DNA of 64,000 nucleotides from positions 29,740-93,739 of the forward strand of contig CAZAQV010000025.1 in the NCBI GenBank assembly GCA_964487255.1, read 5' to 3'. This document shows, in pieces, positions 41,988-49,847 of the stretch. This DNA is from CAZAQV01 sp964487255 (GTDB lineage Bacteria; Myxococcota_A; Polyangia; Polyangiales; CAZAQV01). The position numbers and the translations under genes were made by a program. Position 1 is the stretch's first letter; every line of letters begins with the position of its first letter. Below the pieces are notes generated by a model. That model was not told where the DNA came from and ran no database searches. It saw nothing but the letters and a program-made list of their open reading frames with translations.

Positions 41988-43346
41988 TCAGTTGAGCGAG
42001 GCAAGATGTGCGAGCGCTTCCTCGAACAACGCGATGAGGACGCCCTCGCGGTAGATTTCTGGACTCTCGTCCTCTCGCCCAGATCTCTTCACTTGCTGTG
42101 TTGGTCCCGCGTGACTCTCGTACAAGTCAAGTGTCCAGCTTCTCGCCGTGGGCCCTGCAGTAGTTACAATTGCGAAATCGATGCATGGGTGTTCGGTTCG
42201 GGTACCACATCGCGTGCGGACTCTCGCCGAGACCCTAAGAACATTGTTCTTGGCACTCAGAAGCGAGCTGTCGCTGAAATCGCTGCTCAGTCTTGCTATG
42301 GCCTGTTCAACTCCCAGAGGCGCGAGGAGGACCGTCTCTAGGATTTCCGAGTTCGCATAGTGTTGAGCCAAATGATCCTTCGCACGCTTCCATTCATCGC
42401 CGAACAGACGACAGAAGGTGCTTCCGACCCGCGCGCTCTCCTCCTGGCGTAGCTGGTTTCGAGCCTCAAAAGCCATGAGACTCACAGCTGTATCCGTATC
42501 GTTCTCACTGCGGGTCGCTCCTTCCGCTAGCGTCGTGAGTTGATTGGCAAGCTCGCGCATGGTCGGCCGTTTCGCAGGATCATGGTGCACGCAAGCGGCG
42601 ATGATGAGGTTCAGCCGGTTGATACCCGGAGAATGAGGAAATCGCCTTCCTAAATCGTACTCGCGGGGGTGCCATAGGGTGTATGGGAAGACCTCGAACC
42701 TTACGCCGTTGACCATGTGCCACAGCATCTTGCCTAAGGAAAAAACGTCCCCTTTCTCGCTGACGGCTTCGACTCGGCCGTGCTGGTACTCGGGCGCGCG
42801 ATACGCTTGAGCACCTACGGATCTGAACTCTTGCGTGAGCCGTGCTTCTGAGTCTGCGCCAACGAACGCGATACCAAAATCGGTGATGGAGAGGCGAACT
42901 CCCTCACCATCCTTCTTGTACAGGATGTTTGCGGGTTTGATGTCCCGATGAAAGATCTCGCGGTCCGCTAGCTTGGAAAGGTCATTTACGATCGGAAGGA
43001 GCGCGTTGACTACCCCGCCCACGCTTGCCTTGAAACCTTCGACTATCGTTTCCAGGTCTCCATCATACCTGGGCATCTTGTACCAAGGCGGATCGGCGTC
43101 TAGGTTGGCGTCAAGTATGGGGACAACTGCGGGGAAGGCGTGAGAAGACAGGGCACGAAGCAATTCGACTTCTCTGGCGAATCGTTCGACGCGAAGGCGA
43201 TAACCTCTGCCTTTCGAATTCAGTGTTTTCTTGGCGTGAACACCAGAAAATGTGACAGTCCCATTCCCGCCTTTTCGCGCCTTCTTTGCCTTTTCTCTCT
43301 TAGCGCTACGCTTGGTTTTGGATCGAGTCACCATCTTTTTGCTCAC
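41988..43346 (-). CDS. Hanks-type Ser/Thr protein kinase of a putative defence pair
   Basis: 452 residues. The N-terminal 26 residues are very rich in Lys/Arg. The kinase domain (~28-290) has a degenerate glycine loop (GGNGTVTF), candidate Lys K39/K40 in VHAKKTL, E59 in the C helix, catalytic HRDIKPAN (D135, N140), DFG (D156) and APE (184-186); it appears active. The remaining ~160 residues show no named domain and no membrane segment, so this is a cytoplasmic kinase, unlike PASTA-type sensors. Upstream of, and likely co-transcribed with, the ATPase-TIR gene. Kinases occur in several phage-defence systems (for example Stk2 and BREX PglW), so a triggering or regulatory role is plausible. Confidence 0.88.
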   Translation of the reverse strand: MSKKMVTRSKTKRSAKREKAKKARKGGNGTVTFSGVHAKKTLNSKGRGYRLRVERFAREVELLRALSSHAFPAVVPILDANLDADPPWYKMPRYDGDLETIVEGFKASVGGVVNALLPIVNDLSKLADREIFHRDIKPANILYKKDGEGVRLSITDFGIAFVGADSEARLTQEFRSVGAQAYRAPEYQHGRVEAVSEKGDVFSLGKMLWHMVNGVRFEVFPYTLWHPREYDLGRRFPHSPGINRLNLIIAACVHHDPAKRPTMRELANQLTTLAEGATRSENDTDTAVSLMAFEARNQLRQEESARVGSTFCRLFGDEWKRAKDHLAQHYANSEILETVLLAPLGVEQAIARLSSDFSDSSLLSAKNNVLRVSARVRTRCGTRTEHPCIDFAIVTTAGPTARSWTLDLYESHAGPTQQVKRSGREDESPEIYREGVLIALFEEALAHLASLN

Positions 43347-43627
43347 AAGGTTGATGCTGCCGCATCCGACTCGACAACTGAAGCGCTACGGCAAATCCTG
43401 GGGTTCCGGGGACGATCTTCGTCATTTCGTCATTTGGAGTGGGCTCGCCGCTGTTTCGTTCTTTTTTGAGTGCCACGCATCCGCTGCGCAAGCTGTTGTT
43501 TTTCTGAGGGCCCTGAACGACGCACACATTTTCAGGAACTGCTGTCTTGTGTAACGCGGGCTGCCCGGCTCCTCATGTTCCACATTTTGTCAACTTGGGG
43601 ACGCGGCTGGGGCGTAAACTTACGCTC
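43347..43627. other. Intergenic region upstream of the kinase
   Basis: 281 bp containing one copy of the dispersed GGGGACG repeat (43408-43436). The rest shows no gene. The kinase promoter must lie in its left part. Confidence 0.5.
43408..43436 (+). repeat. Dispersed GGGGACG-TTCATTTCGTCATTTG repeat, copy a
   Basis: Matches the family found at 46880, 46929, 47162, 49635 and 62960, with CTTCGTC in place of CTTCTTC. The family reads NDEMKK-VP-stop on the other strand and resembles one end of an IS200-like or REP-associated element (recalled, unproven). Confidence 0.65.
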
Positions 43628-43789
43628 TTACGGTTTGCTGCGTTTGTGGGGTTTGACGGGGACGTTTTTGGGCCCGGGTTTGGGGCCGCCGTGACACTTG
43701 TCGCCGGGGGTTGAGCGCTTGTAGGGTGCGACCGGTACTGTTTTGGGGCCAGGTCGTTTTGGGCCGCCGCAATTGCCTTTTTTTGCCAT
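43628..43789 (-). CDS. Small basic Pro/Gly/Lys repeat protein
   Basis: 53 residues from ATG 43789, preceded by AAGGAG at a spacing of 8 nt, so it is likely translated. The product consists of two copies of a ~22-residue unit with the pattern CxGGPK.PGPK.VPV.P.KRS. It is extremely basic and lacks hydrophobic segments. I recognise no family. Divergent from the XRE/ImmA gene at 43898, with a 108-bp shared upstream region. Confidence 0.65.
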   Translation of the reverse strand: MAKKGNCGGPKRPGPKTVPVAPYKRSTPGDKCHGGPKPGPKNVPVKPHKRSKP

Positions 43790-43897
43790 GATTTCCACTC
43801 CTTCTCCCGCCATCAACCGGGTGTTAGATAGAAGGTGGATCGATAATCAAACTTGTCAAATATAATTTGGGTTATAAAGTGTATAGAGTGGGGTCAA

Positions 43898-45058
43898 ATG
43901 ACTGAGAACACCCAAGTATTTTCCGCGAATCTGCGTCGCTATCGCAAGCAGCGCGGCTTGAGCCAAGCTGATCTTGCTGCCTCAGCCGACCTCTCGCGAG
44001 TCGGGTATCGCAATATCGAAGCGGGCAGCTCCACACCAAGGGCGGACACGCTCGTGCGCTTGGCCGAGGCGCTTGGTGCATCGCTTCAAGACTTGGTAGC
44101 GCCCGTTCGAAAGCTTCAAGGTGTTCGCTTCAGGGCAAAGAAGCGAATCAACTCTCGCGAAGACTTGCTGATCGAAGTCGGGCGTTGGCTCGACGGCTAT
44201 AACGAACTTGAAGAGCTACTCCAGCAGAAACGACCCTATCTGTTCGCCGAGCTCGCAGCGCAGTTGCGTGCAAAGAAGACCGATGCAGTCGACGCTGCAG
44301 CCCTCGCACGTGAAACCCTAGACCTCGCGCCAGACGAAAGCATTCGGGACATTTGTGGCCTGCTCGAGTCGAGCGGCATCAAACTCTACACACCGAGCGT
44401 TAGCACGGACAGTTTTTTTGGTCTTTCGGTGGGCCCAGATGGCGACGGCCCTGCGATCGTCGTTAACACGTGGAATCGCATCACCGTTGAACGTTGGATT
44501 TTCACTGCGGCGCATGAACTCGGACATCTTCTCTTGCACCATGCCGCGTTTGAAACTGATGAAACAACCGAGAGTGCCGAGGAGGAAAAGGAGGCGGACC
44601 TTTTCGCAAGTCATTTTCTCATGCCGGACGTGTTGTTCGAACGTGAGTTAGAAGATGTTCGTGGACTCACGATGTTTGACGCCGTGATGAAGCTTAAGTC
44701 CATTTTTCGAGTGAGTTGGAAGACGGTTGTGTATCGGCTTAACGAACGCCAAGGCGCGGCTGGCACCAATATGTGGGCTCTGTTTCAAGCCTCGGCAAAA
44801 CGCGAGTACGGCAAGGCTTTGGGACCGAAAGAAGAGCCAGACAACCTCTCTGACGGAGAGTGGAGGTCGCCCTCGCCAGTGCTGCGCATTGGCGATGAGC
44901 CGGAGAACTTGCGTCCGCACGCATTCGTTGAGGATCGCCTATCTGGCTTGGTCCGGCTGGGCCTTGAGGAAGGCCGCGTTTCGATGAGTCGTGGTGCAGA
45001 ACTTTTGGGCCTGTCGATATCTGACATGCGCCGACTCTCAAACTCTTGGCTGGTATGA
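43898..45058 (+). CDS. XRE regulator fused to ImmA/IrrE-type metallopeptidase (M78)
   Basis: 386 residues from ATG 43898. An N-terminal XRE helix-turn-helix (~8-65; LRRYRKQRGLSQADLA, GYRNIEAGSSTPRADTL) is followed by a peptidase domain with the zinc motif HELGH at 206-210 and a downstream EKEADLFASHFLMP, as in ImmA and IrrE. Such proteins cleave or remove repressors, or act as antitoxins next to a toxin gene. Directly downstream is a broken PIN-domain gene, its likely former toxin partner. AT-rich upstream DNA holds TATAAT at 43861. Confidence 0.9.
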   Translation: MTENTQVFSANLRRYRKQRGLSQADLAASADLSRVGYRNIEAGSSTPRADTLVRLAEALGASLQDLVAPVRKLQGVRFRAKKRINSREDLLIEVGRWLDGYNELEELLQQKRPYLFAELAAQLRAKKTDAVDAAALARETLDLAPDESIRDICGLLESSGIKLYTPSVSTDSFFGLSVGPDGDGPAIVVNTWNRITVERWIFTAAHELGHLLLHHAAFETDETTESAEEEKEADLFASHFLMPDVLFERELEDVRGLTMFDAVMKLKSIFRVSWKTVVYRLNERQGAAGTNMWALFQASAKREYGKALGPKEEPDNLSDGEWRSPSPVLRIGDEPENLRPHAFVEDRLSGLVRLGLEEGRVSMSRGAELLGLSISDMRRLSNSWLV

Positions 45059-45061
45059 ACG

Positions 45062-45545
45062 TTGCCCCGGAGCTTGTTGATCCTCGATGCGTGTGTTCTG
45101 ATCGATTTCATCGAGACCGACAGGTCCGTTCTCGCCGCTGCTGCAGCCATTTTGAGTCCGTCGTGGTAGCCCGCCCCGTACTCCGCGAAGTCGAACAGTT
45201 CACCGACGACGATGCCGAGGCGCTCGGTCTCTCAATTTCGATCCCGATCTCGACATGGCCGCGCAAGCGGCGCTCGCCAGTCAGGGCCTATCCTTCCAAG
45301 ACCGGCTGTGCCTTCTTATTGCCAAGCGGGAGGGCTGGATATGCGTAACCAACGACACTGCGCTTCGTCGGGCGTGCTCCGATTCCGGCGTACCGATCTT
45401 GTGGGGCCTTCAGTTCTTGCTTGAGCTCGTTGAAGCGCAAGTCGTTACACGCGAGGAAGCGCTGGATTGTGCTCGCGCCATTTCGGACTCGAACTCGTAC
45501 ATCACCAAAAAGTTGCTGGACGACTTCATCGCAAAGCTGCCGTAA
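45062..45545 (+). pseudogene. PIN-domain toxin, broken by two frameshifts
   Basis: Three frames together give one PIN domain. Frame A from TTG 45062: LLILDACVLIDFIETDRSVL, ending at TAG 45167. Frame C about 45166-45240: ARPVLREVEQFTDDDAEALG. Frame B from about 45246 to 45545: AAQAALASQGLSFQDRLCLL, then VTNDTALRRAC. The order and the acidic residues (D in LILDAC, D in FQDR, D in TNDTALR) fit a VapC-like RNase. It starts 3 bp after the XRE/ImmA stop, so the intact locus was probably a toxin-antitoxin pair. Sequencing error is the alternative. Confidence 0.75.
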
Positions 45546-45718
45546 ACTTGGGGACGTGGTGTTGGTGTCAACTTTTTCTCGATCGGGTGAAGATCCGGAG
45601 TGAATAGGGTTCCGATGTGGGCGTTGATTTGGGTTCTGCTGAGTTCTTGGGCGCGTTGAGGAATGCGGTGTGTGGGGAGCTTGATTTTGGGGATCGGGGG
45701 GGCCATGATCGTGGGGCG

Positions 45719-46423
45719 ATGGCGAAGGTGGACATGTACGAGGGGCGAAAGCCTGCGGAGATCCCGGCGTATACGGCAGGTGATGTTGCGAGCTTGTTGT
45801 CGCTGCCGACCTCGACGGTGACTTCGTGGACGTTTGGCACGACCTACGGCAAGCCCGGTGCCAAAAAGCGCTTCGCTCCCATCATCAAGCCGGCTGATCG
45901 CGACGAACGCTTACTTTCTTTCACCAACCTTGTGGAAGTCCATGTCCTTTCCGCCCTTCGTCGTCAACACAAAGTCAGCTTAGAGAGCGTCCGCCGCGCC
46001 ACGCACTTCCTTCGTAAGGAGCTTGGCTCCGAACATCCGCTCGCTACGACAGAGATGCGAACCGCGGGTCGTAAACTCTTCGTCAATACCTACGGCAAGT
46101 ACGTCAATATCTCCGAGCACGGTGCGCAGCTTCTTCTCAAGACTTTTGAGGTGCACCTCTCGCGGGTCAAGCGCCAGCCCGATGGCCCCATTCGCCTCTT
46201 TCCTTTCACGCGCGTTGACTACGAGTCATCGCCAAAGCACGTCGCCATCGATCCTCGCTATCGCTTCGGTCGCCCGTTTCTCACAAAGAGCGGCGTCGAA
46301 CTCGATGCTGTGACGGACCGATACCAAGCGGGTGAATCCATCGAACAGCTTGCAAAAGAGTTTGGGTGTCAGGTTGCCGAAATCGAAGAAGCGATCCGGT
46401 ACAGCCTCGTCCAAGCCGCCTGA
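45719..46423 (+). CDS. DUF433-type antitoxin with N-terminal helix-turn-helix
   Basis: 234 residues from ATG 45719. The first ~70 residues resemble a MerR-like helix-turn-helix (YTAGDVASLLSLPTSTVTSW). The C-terminal ~70 residues resemble the DUF433 fold (YRFGRPFLTKSGVELDAVTDRYQAGESIEQLAKEFG), a second helix-turn-helix used in VapB-like antitoxins. Such genes precede a PIN-like (DUF5615) toxin; here only the 3' half of that toxin remains, directly after the stop codon and in the same frame. Confidence 0.8.
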   Translation: MAKVDMYEGRKPAEIPAYTAGDVASLLSLPTSTVTSWTFGTTYGKPGAKKRFAPIIKPADRDERLLSFTNLVEVHVLSALRRQHKVSLESVRRATHFLRKELGSEHPLATTEMRTAGRKLFVNTYGKYVNISEHGAQLLLKTFEVHLSRVKRQPDGPIRLFPFTRVDYESSPKHVAIDPRYRFGRPFLTKSGVELDAVTDRYQAGESIEQLAKEFGCQVAEIEEAIRYSLVQAA

Positions 46424-46693
46424 AAGATCCTGAAACGCCCTCACGAACGCGCGGCCGTCTTGCGAACTGGCGCCCGGTATGTCGCCGTATCTTGCAAGCG
46501 CTTCACCGGCGAGCAAATCGCAAGTTTGGTCGTATCCAAACTCGACAAGATCGATGCGATTGTACGCGCTGCACCGCGGCCTCTGCTGCTTCGACTGCTT
46601 CCCTCGGGCCTCTTCATTCATGTCAGTGGAGAGTGGTTCCTTGCGCGCGGCTATCACGAAAACCCCAACTGGTGGCGGAAACAGAGAGGCTAG
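46424..46693 (+). pseudogene. 5'-truncated PIN-like (DUF5615-type) toxin remnant
   Basis: The frame directly after the antitoxin TGA is open for 89 codons: KILKRPHERAAVLRTGARYV, then CKRFTGEQIASLV. This corresponds to the second half of the PIN-like toxin that follows DUF433 antitoxins. No start codon or N-terminal half is present, so ~50 residues were lost by deletion. The antitoxin remains intact. Confidence 0.65.
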
Positions 46694-46879
46694 ATCTCTT
46701 TCTACGTGCCATGCACCTGCGTCCCACGTTCGGGATGTCACAGCGAAGCTCAGAAGGACGCGACAGAAGTGTGTAGCTCGCCAAATCCCACGCTCTTCAC
46801 GCCGAGCTTCTCCAGGCTCCCAAGTCCAATCGTCTTCTGATCGCCGCAGCGTTCGTTTAGCAACGCGGTGTGAACTCTA

Positions 46880-46908
46880 GGGGACGATCTTCTTCATTTC
46901 GTCATTTG
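46880..46908 (+). repeat. Dispersed GGGGACG repeat, copy b
   Basis: GGGGACGATCTTCTTCATTT and onward, the consensus form of the family. Confidence 0.75.
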
Positions 46909-46928
46909 ACTCGTGCTCGGCTGGGAAG

Positions 46929-46961
46929 TCAGGGGACGAACTTCTTCATTTTGTTATTTGG
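46929..46961 (+). repeat. Dispersed GGGGACG repeat, copy c
   Basis: Starts TCAGGGGACGAACTTCTTC; the right part is degenerate (TTTTGTTATTTGG). It replaces the 3' end of the small leftward gene at 46954-47004. Confidence 0.72.
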
Positions 46962-47004
46962 TGTTGGAACGAGACGGCTTGATGAGGGTGTCTCTCGGCT
47001 TCAT
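46954..47004 (-). pseudogene. Remnant of a gene truncated by a dispersed repeat
   Basis: ATG at 47004 overlaps the stop of the preceding small gene (ATGA), the usual layout of a two-gene operon. Only MKPRDTLIK and a few codons remain before the frame enters repeat copy c and stops at 46954. The original function cannot be told. Confidence 0.5.
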
Positions 47005-47153
47005 GCGGCGTCGGCCAGGTACATCTCGATCGGTTTCGCTCGTTCGTCCGCGGCTTGCCGCAGCTCTTCGTAGAGCTCTTTGAATGCTTTGGCGCGGGCG
47101 CCCGTCTTGTCCAACGCGAACAGGCGAATGTCCTTTTCGATGGGCCACTTCAT
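47001..47153 (-). CDS. Small protein, 50 residues, first gene of a truncated pair
   Basis: ATG 47153 to TGA 47001: MKWPIEKDIRLFALDKTGAR and onward, ending IEMYLADAA. The product is a charged helical peptide. Its stop overlaps the ATG of a truncated second gene, so it looks like an antitoxin or accessory gene whose partner was destroyed. No Shine-Dalgarno is obvious. Confidence 0.5.
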   Translation of the reverse strand: MKWPIEKDIRLFALDKTGARAKAFKELYEELRQAADERAKPIEMYLADAA

Positions 47154-47161
47154 CGCGGGGT

Positions 47162-47291
47162 GAGTCAGGGGACGAACTTCTTCATTTCGTCATTTGTTGT
47201 TGGAACGAATTGCGCTGGCCCACTAGTGGGAGAGGGCAGCTTAGGGAATGCGATCCGGAACCCTCCGCGAGTACCCGTTGTGGAAGCGGGG
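47162..47291 (+). repeat. Extended dispersed repeat, copy d (130 bp)
   Basis: Begins with the GGGGACG core and continues with TTGGAACGAATTGCGCTGG, GGGAGAGGGCAGCTTAGGGA and CGCGAGTACCCGTTGTGGAA. The whole 130 bp recurs at 49635-49766. Confidence 0.85.
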
Positions 47292-47371
47292 TTTGGTAAT
47301 AAATGTAGCGATTTCAGCATTCTGCGGGGCTCTTGTTTGCTTTGAAGAGCCCTGTGCAACACAATAAAAGC

Positions 47372-47548
47372 ATGGTCGTAAAGGTGAAATTCTTGTCGAA
47401 GCGCGAAATGGCTCGCGCCAAGCAAGCGCAGCGCGAAGAGGACAAACGCCTCATCGCCAAGGGCGTTGCTTCGCCTGCAGAAGTTCAGGCGAAGAACAGC
47501 GCCTTCTCGAAGTTGCCGCCTGTCGTCTCCCGTCCTTTTCAGTCCTAG
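47372..47548 (+). CDS. Small protein preceding a nucleotidyltransferase
   Basis: 58 residues from ATG 47372. Basic and helical (KVKFLSKREMARAKQAQREE), followed by a flexible end. Ends 3 bp before the nucleotidyltransferase-like gene, so the two form an operon; the size and order fit an antitoxin before its toxin. I recognise no family. Confidence 0.65.
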   Translation: MVVKVKFLSKREMARAKQAQREEDKRLIAKGVASPAEVQAKNSAFSKLPPVVSRPFQS

Positions 47549-47551
47549 CCT

Positions 47552-48319
47552 GTGATCCGCAGGTTCAGCTTCGCGGAAGTCGAACATGTTCTTCAGGCTG
47601 CTGGAGGTGGCAACGCTGTGCTCATTGGCGGCCAAGCGCTCAATTATTGGTGCCAGCGCTACGTCGAGCGTGATGCGTTGATCGAACAAGCGATGCCTTT
47701 CACTTCCAAAGATGTGGATTTTCAAGGCCGACTATCCGATGCAAAAGTTCTTCTTGCAGCACTTGGTGCAGAAGAGTTCAAGAGACCATCAAGCTTACAT
47801 GACGCCACCAACGTGGCCGCCATGAAGGTGATGATTAATGAAGACGAACTTCTCGTTCAATACCTCGTTGCACCACTGGGGCTTCGCGAAAAGGATATCC
47901 TTGCTTGGGCACCGGCGATTCTGATTGGAGAAACCGAACTCAAGGTCATGCACCCAATGCACTGCATGATGAGCCGCATCGTGAACACGGGGCCGCCGCT
48001 GCACAGAAAAGAAGAAGATGAACTGAAGCGCGTACGTGCATCCGTTGTTTGTGCCCGGCTTTGGCTTCAAGAGGAGCTGGAAAACGGTCAAACCAAGGCT
48101 GCACTCAAGCAAGAGAAGGCGACTTTTGAGTTTGCGCGCTCGAATCAGGCTGCTCTTGCTGCCTTTGCGGAATATCAGGTCGATGCATACGACTCGATCC
48201 CTGACGACCCACGCTTTCCCGAGAAGTACCTTTCCGAAAACCGACCTCGGCGGCTCGCTCAACTCAAGACGCGCCGCCATATTGACGGAGTCATAGGCCA
48301 CAATGGTTCGGCTGATTGA
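47552..48319 (+). CDS. AbiEii-like nucleotidyltransferase
   Basis: 255 residues from GTG 47552. GGQALNYW at 26-33 is the nucleotidyltransferase G-rich motif and TSKDVDF holds the metal-binding D54 and D56. The remainder is helical and shares no other motif. AbiEii-type proteins are toxins of type IV-like pairs that add nucleotides to tRNA or proteins; here the partner would be the 58-residue protein upstream. Confidence 0.75.
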   Translation: MIRRFSFAEVEHVLQAAGGGNAVLIGGQALNYWCQRYVERDALIEQAMPFTSKDVDFQGRLSDAKVLLAALGAEEFKRPSSLHDATNVAAMKVMINEDELLVQYLVAPLGLREKDILAWAPAILIGETELKVMHPMHCMMSRIVNTGPPLHRKEEDELKRVRASVVCARLWLQEELENGQTKAALKQEKATFEFARSNQAALAAFAEYQVDAYDSIPDDPRFPEKYLSENRPRRLAQLKTRRHIDGVIGHNGSAD

Positions 48320-48528
48320 CTTGATTCCGCTCGTGGAGCTTGTCCCTGGTTCACGAGAGGTTGGTTACAACGCCAAGTAATTGCGTAGCGCTCCCAACAC
48401 CAAGCTCCGCGCCTGAAAGTTCCCCAGTCATGCCGGTTGAAATACCACGCCCTGGCGGCCCTATTCGAGCTACAGGATGGGTATTCAGTGTTCCGCTTAG
48501 CGCCCGCTGGGCGATCCACAACGTCGTG

Positions 48529-49618
48529 ATGGACGTGGCGATTGTGGTGCTGGTGCAGTTGGTGGTCCTCGTCGTCTTGGCGGTGCTCGTTTGGCTGCGT
48601 ACGGGCAACACGACGGCGGCTGAGGTGGTGCAGCCTCTGCAAGCGGAGCTTCGGCGCGTGCGGGACGAGGGCGCGGCCCAGGTCGGCGGCTTACGCAAGG
48701 ACATCGCGGACGAGCGCGCACGCAGTGACCAGGGGCGTGAACTTCGCTTTAAGAACTTCGAGGACGCCATCGCGGCGCGCGTCAAAGAGCTGCGCGAAGA
48801 GCAGAGCAAGCTCGTCTCGACGACGCAGCAGGGTCTGGAGCTGACGGTCAGCAAGTCGGCGCAGCAGTCGAACGAGCTTCGCCAGGCCGTCACCAGCGAA
48901 CTTAAGTCGATCCAAACCAGTAACGAAAAGCGTCTCGATGAGATGCGTGTGCTCGTTCAAGAAAAGCTCGACGCCATTTTGGAAAAGCGTCTCGGCGCCT
49001 TTGGAAAGTCGGTTTCAGACATGCGCGACATGCTTAACGCCGAGCTTGCAGAGCAGCGCAAGTCGAGCGAGGCAAAGCTTCAGCTTGTGGTCGAGGGTGA
49101 AACGAAGCTTCGGGAGGCCATCAGTAAAGACCTCAAAGAGCTGCGCGCTGACAACGAGGGTCAGATTGCGCGCATGCGCGATGGGGTCAGTAAGAGCATC
49201 ACGGAGCTTCAGACGAGCAACGAAAAGAAGTTGGAGAAGATGCGCGAGGTGGTCGAATAGAAGCTCCAGTCCACGCTCGACAAGCGCCTTGGTGAGTCGT
49301 TCAAGCGGGTGGGCGAGCAGCTTGAGGCGGTGCACAAAGGTCTCGGCGAAATGCAGTCGCTCGCAACAGGGGTGGGCGACCTCAAGAAGGTGCTGACCAA
49401 CGTCAAGACGCGCGGCACTTGGGGCGAGGTGCAGCTCGGCGGCATCCTCGAGCACCTGCTGACGAGCGACCAGTACCAGCAGAACGTGTGCACGGTGCCG
49501 GGTAGCGGCGACTCGGTGGAGTACGCGATTCGTCTGCCAGGGCAGCAAAGTGAACGACCGGTGTGGCTCCCGATCGACTCGAAGTTTCCGGTCGAGGACT
49601 ACCAGCGTTTGAGAGTCA
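48529..49618 (+). pseudogene. rmuC: rmuC remnant: nonsense codon and lost 3' end
   Basis: From ATG 48529: a membrane helix (VAIVVLVQLVVLVVLAVLVW) and a long coiled coil lead to the RmuC domain (FKRVGEQLEAVHKGLGEMQS, VKTRGTWGEVQLGGILEHLL, PIDSKFPVEDYQ). An in-frame TAG at 49258-49260 interrupts the coiled coil where a Glu codon is expected. After DYQRL (about 49610) the homology stops at a triplicated 11-bp sequence and a dispersed repeat; the last ~100 residues are missing. RmuC limits DNA inversions and is normally intact, so this copy is dead. Confidence 0.85.
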
Positions 49619-49766
49619 GGGTAGAGTCAGGGTAGAGTCAGGGGACGATCTTCTTCATTTCGTCATTTGGCGTTGGAACCAATTGCGCTGGCCCACTGCT
49701 GGGAGAGGGCAGCTTAGGGAACCCCATCCTCGAATCCCTCCGCGAGTACCCGTTGTGGAAGCGGGG
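49613..49766 (+). repeat. Extended dispersed repeat, copy e, with 11-bp triplication at its edge
   Basis: GAGTCAGGGTA is repeated at 49613 and 49624, then continues as GAGTCAGGGGA at 49635, the start of the 132-bp repeat (49635-49766) shared with 47162-47291. Its left edge marks the break in rmuC. Confidence 0.85.
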
Positions 49767-49812
49767 CCATAAAATCGAACGAACACAAGGGAAAGATCCG
49801 GGTTATCGCCTT

Positions 49813-49846
49813 GTCTATTAGTAATAGACGGTCTATTATATTAGAC
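49813..49846. promoter_or_regulatory. Two tandem operator palindromes before the AbiEi gene
   Basis: GTCTATTA-G-TAATAGAC (49813-49829) and GTCTATTATATTAGAC (49831-49846) are two copies of one inverted repeat, the second ending 1 nt before the ATG at 49848. TATTAT at 49834 can serve as -10, giving an almost leaderless mRNA. AbiEi antitoxins are known to repress their operons by binding paired inverted repeats. Confidence 0.7.
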
Positions 49847-49847
49847 A

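Noticed and set aside
46226..46741. 171-codon leftward open frame
   Set aside because: Overlaps the DUF433-type antitoxin and toxin remnant antisense; no recognisable domain or start signal.
47165..47725. 186-codon leftward open frame ending NDEMKKFVP
   Set aside because: Antisense to the nucleotidyltransferase pair. The C-terminal words come from the dispersed repeat, not from a gene.
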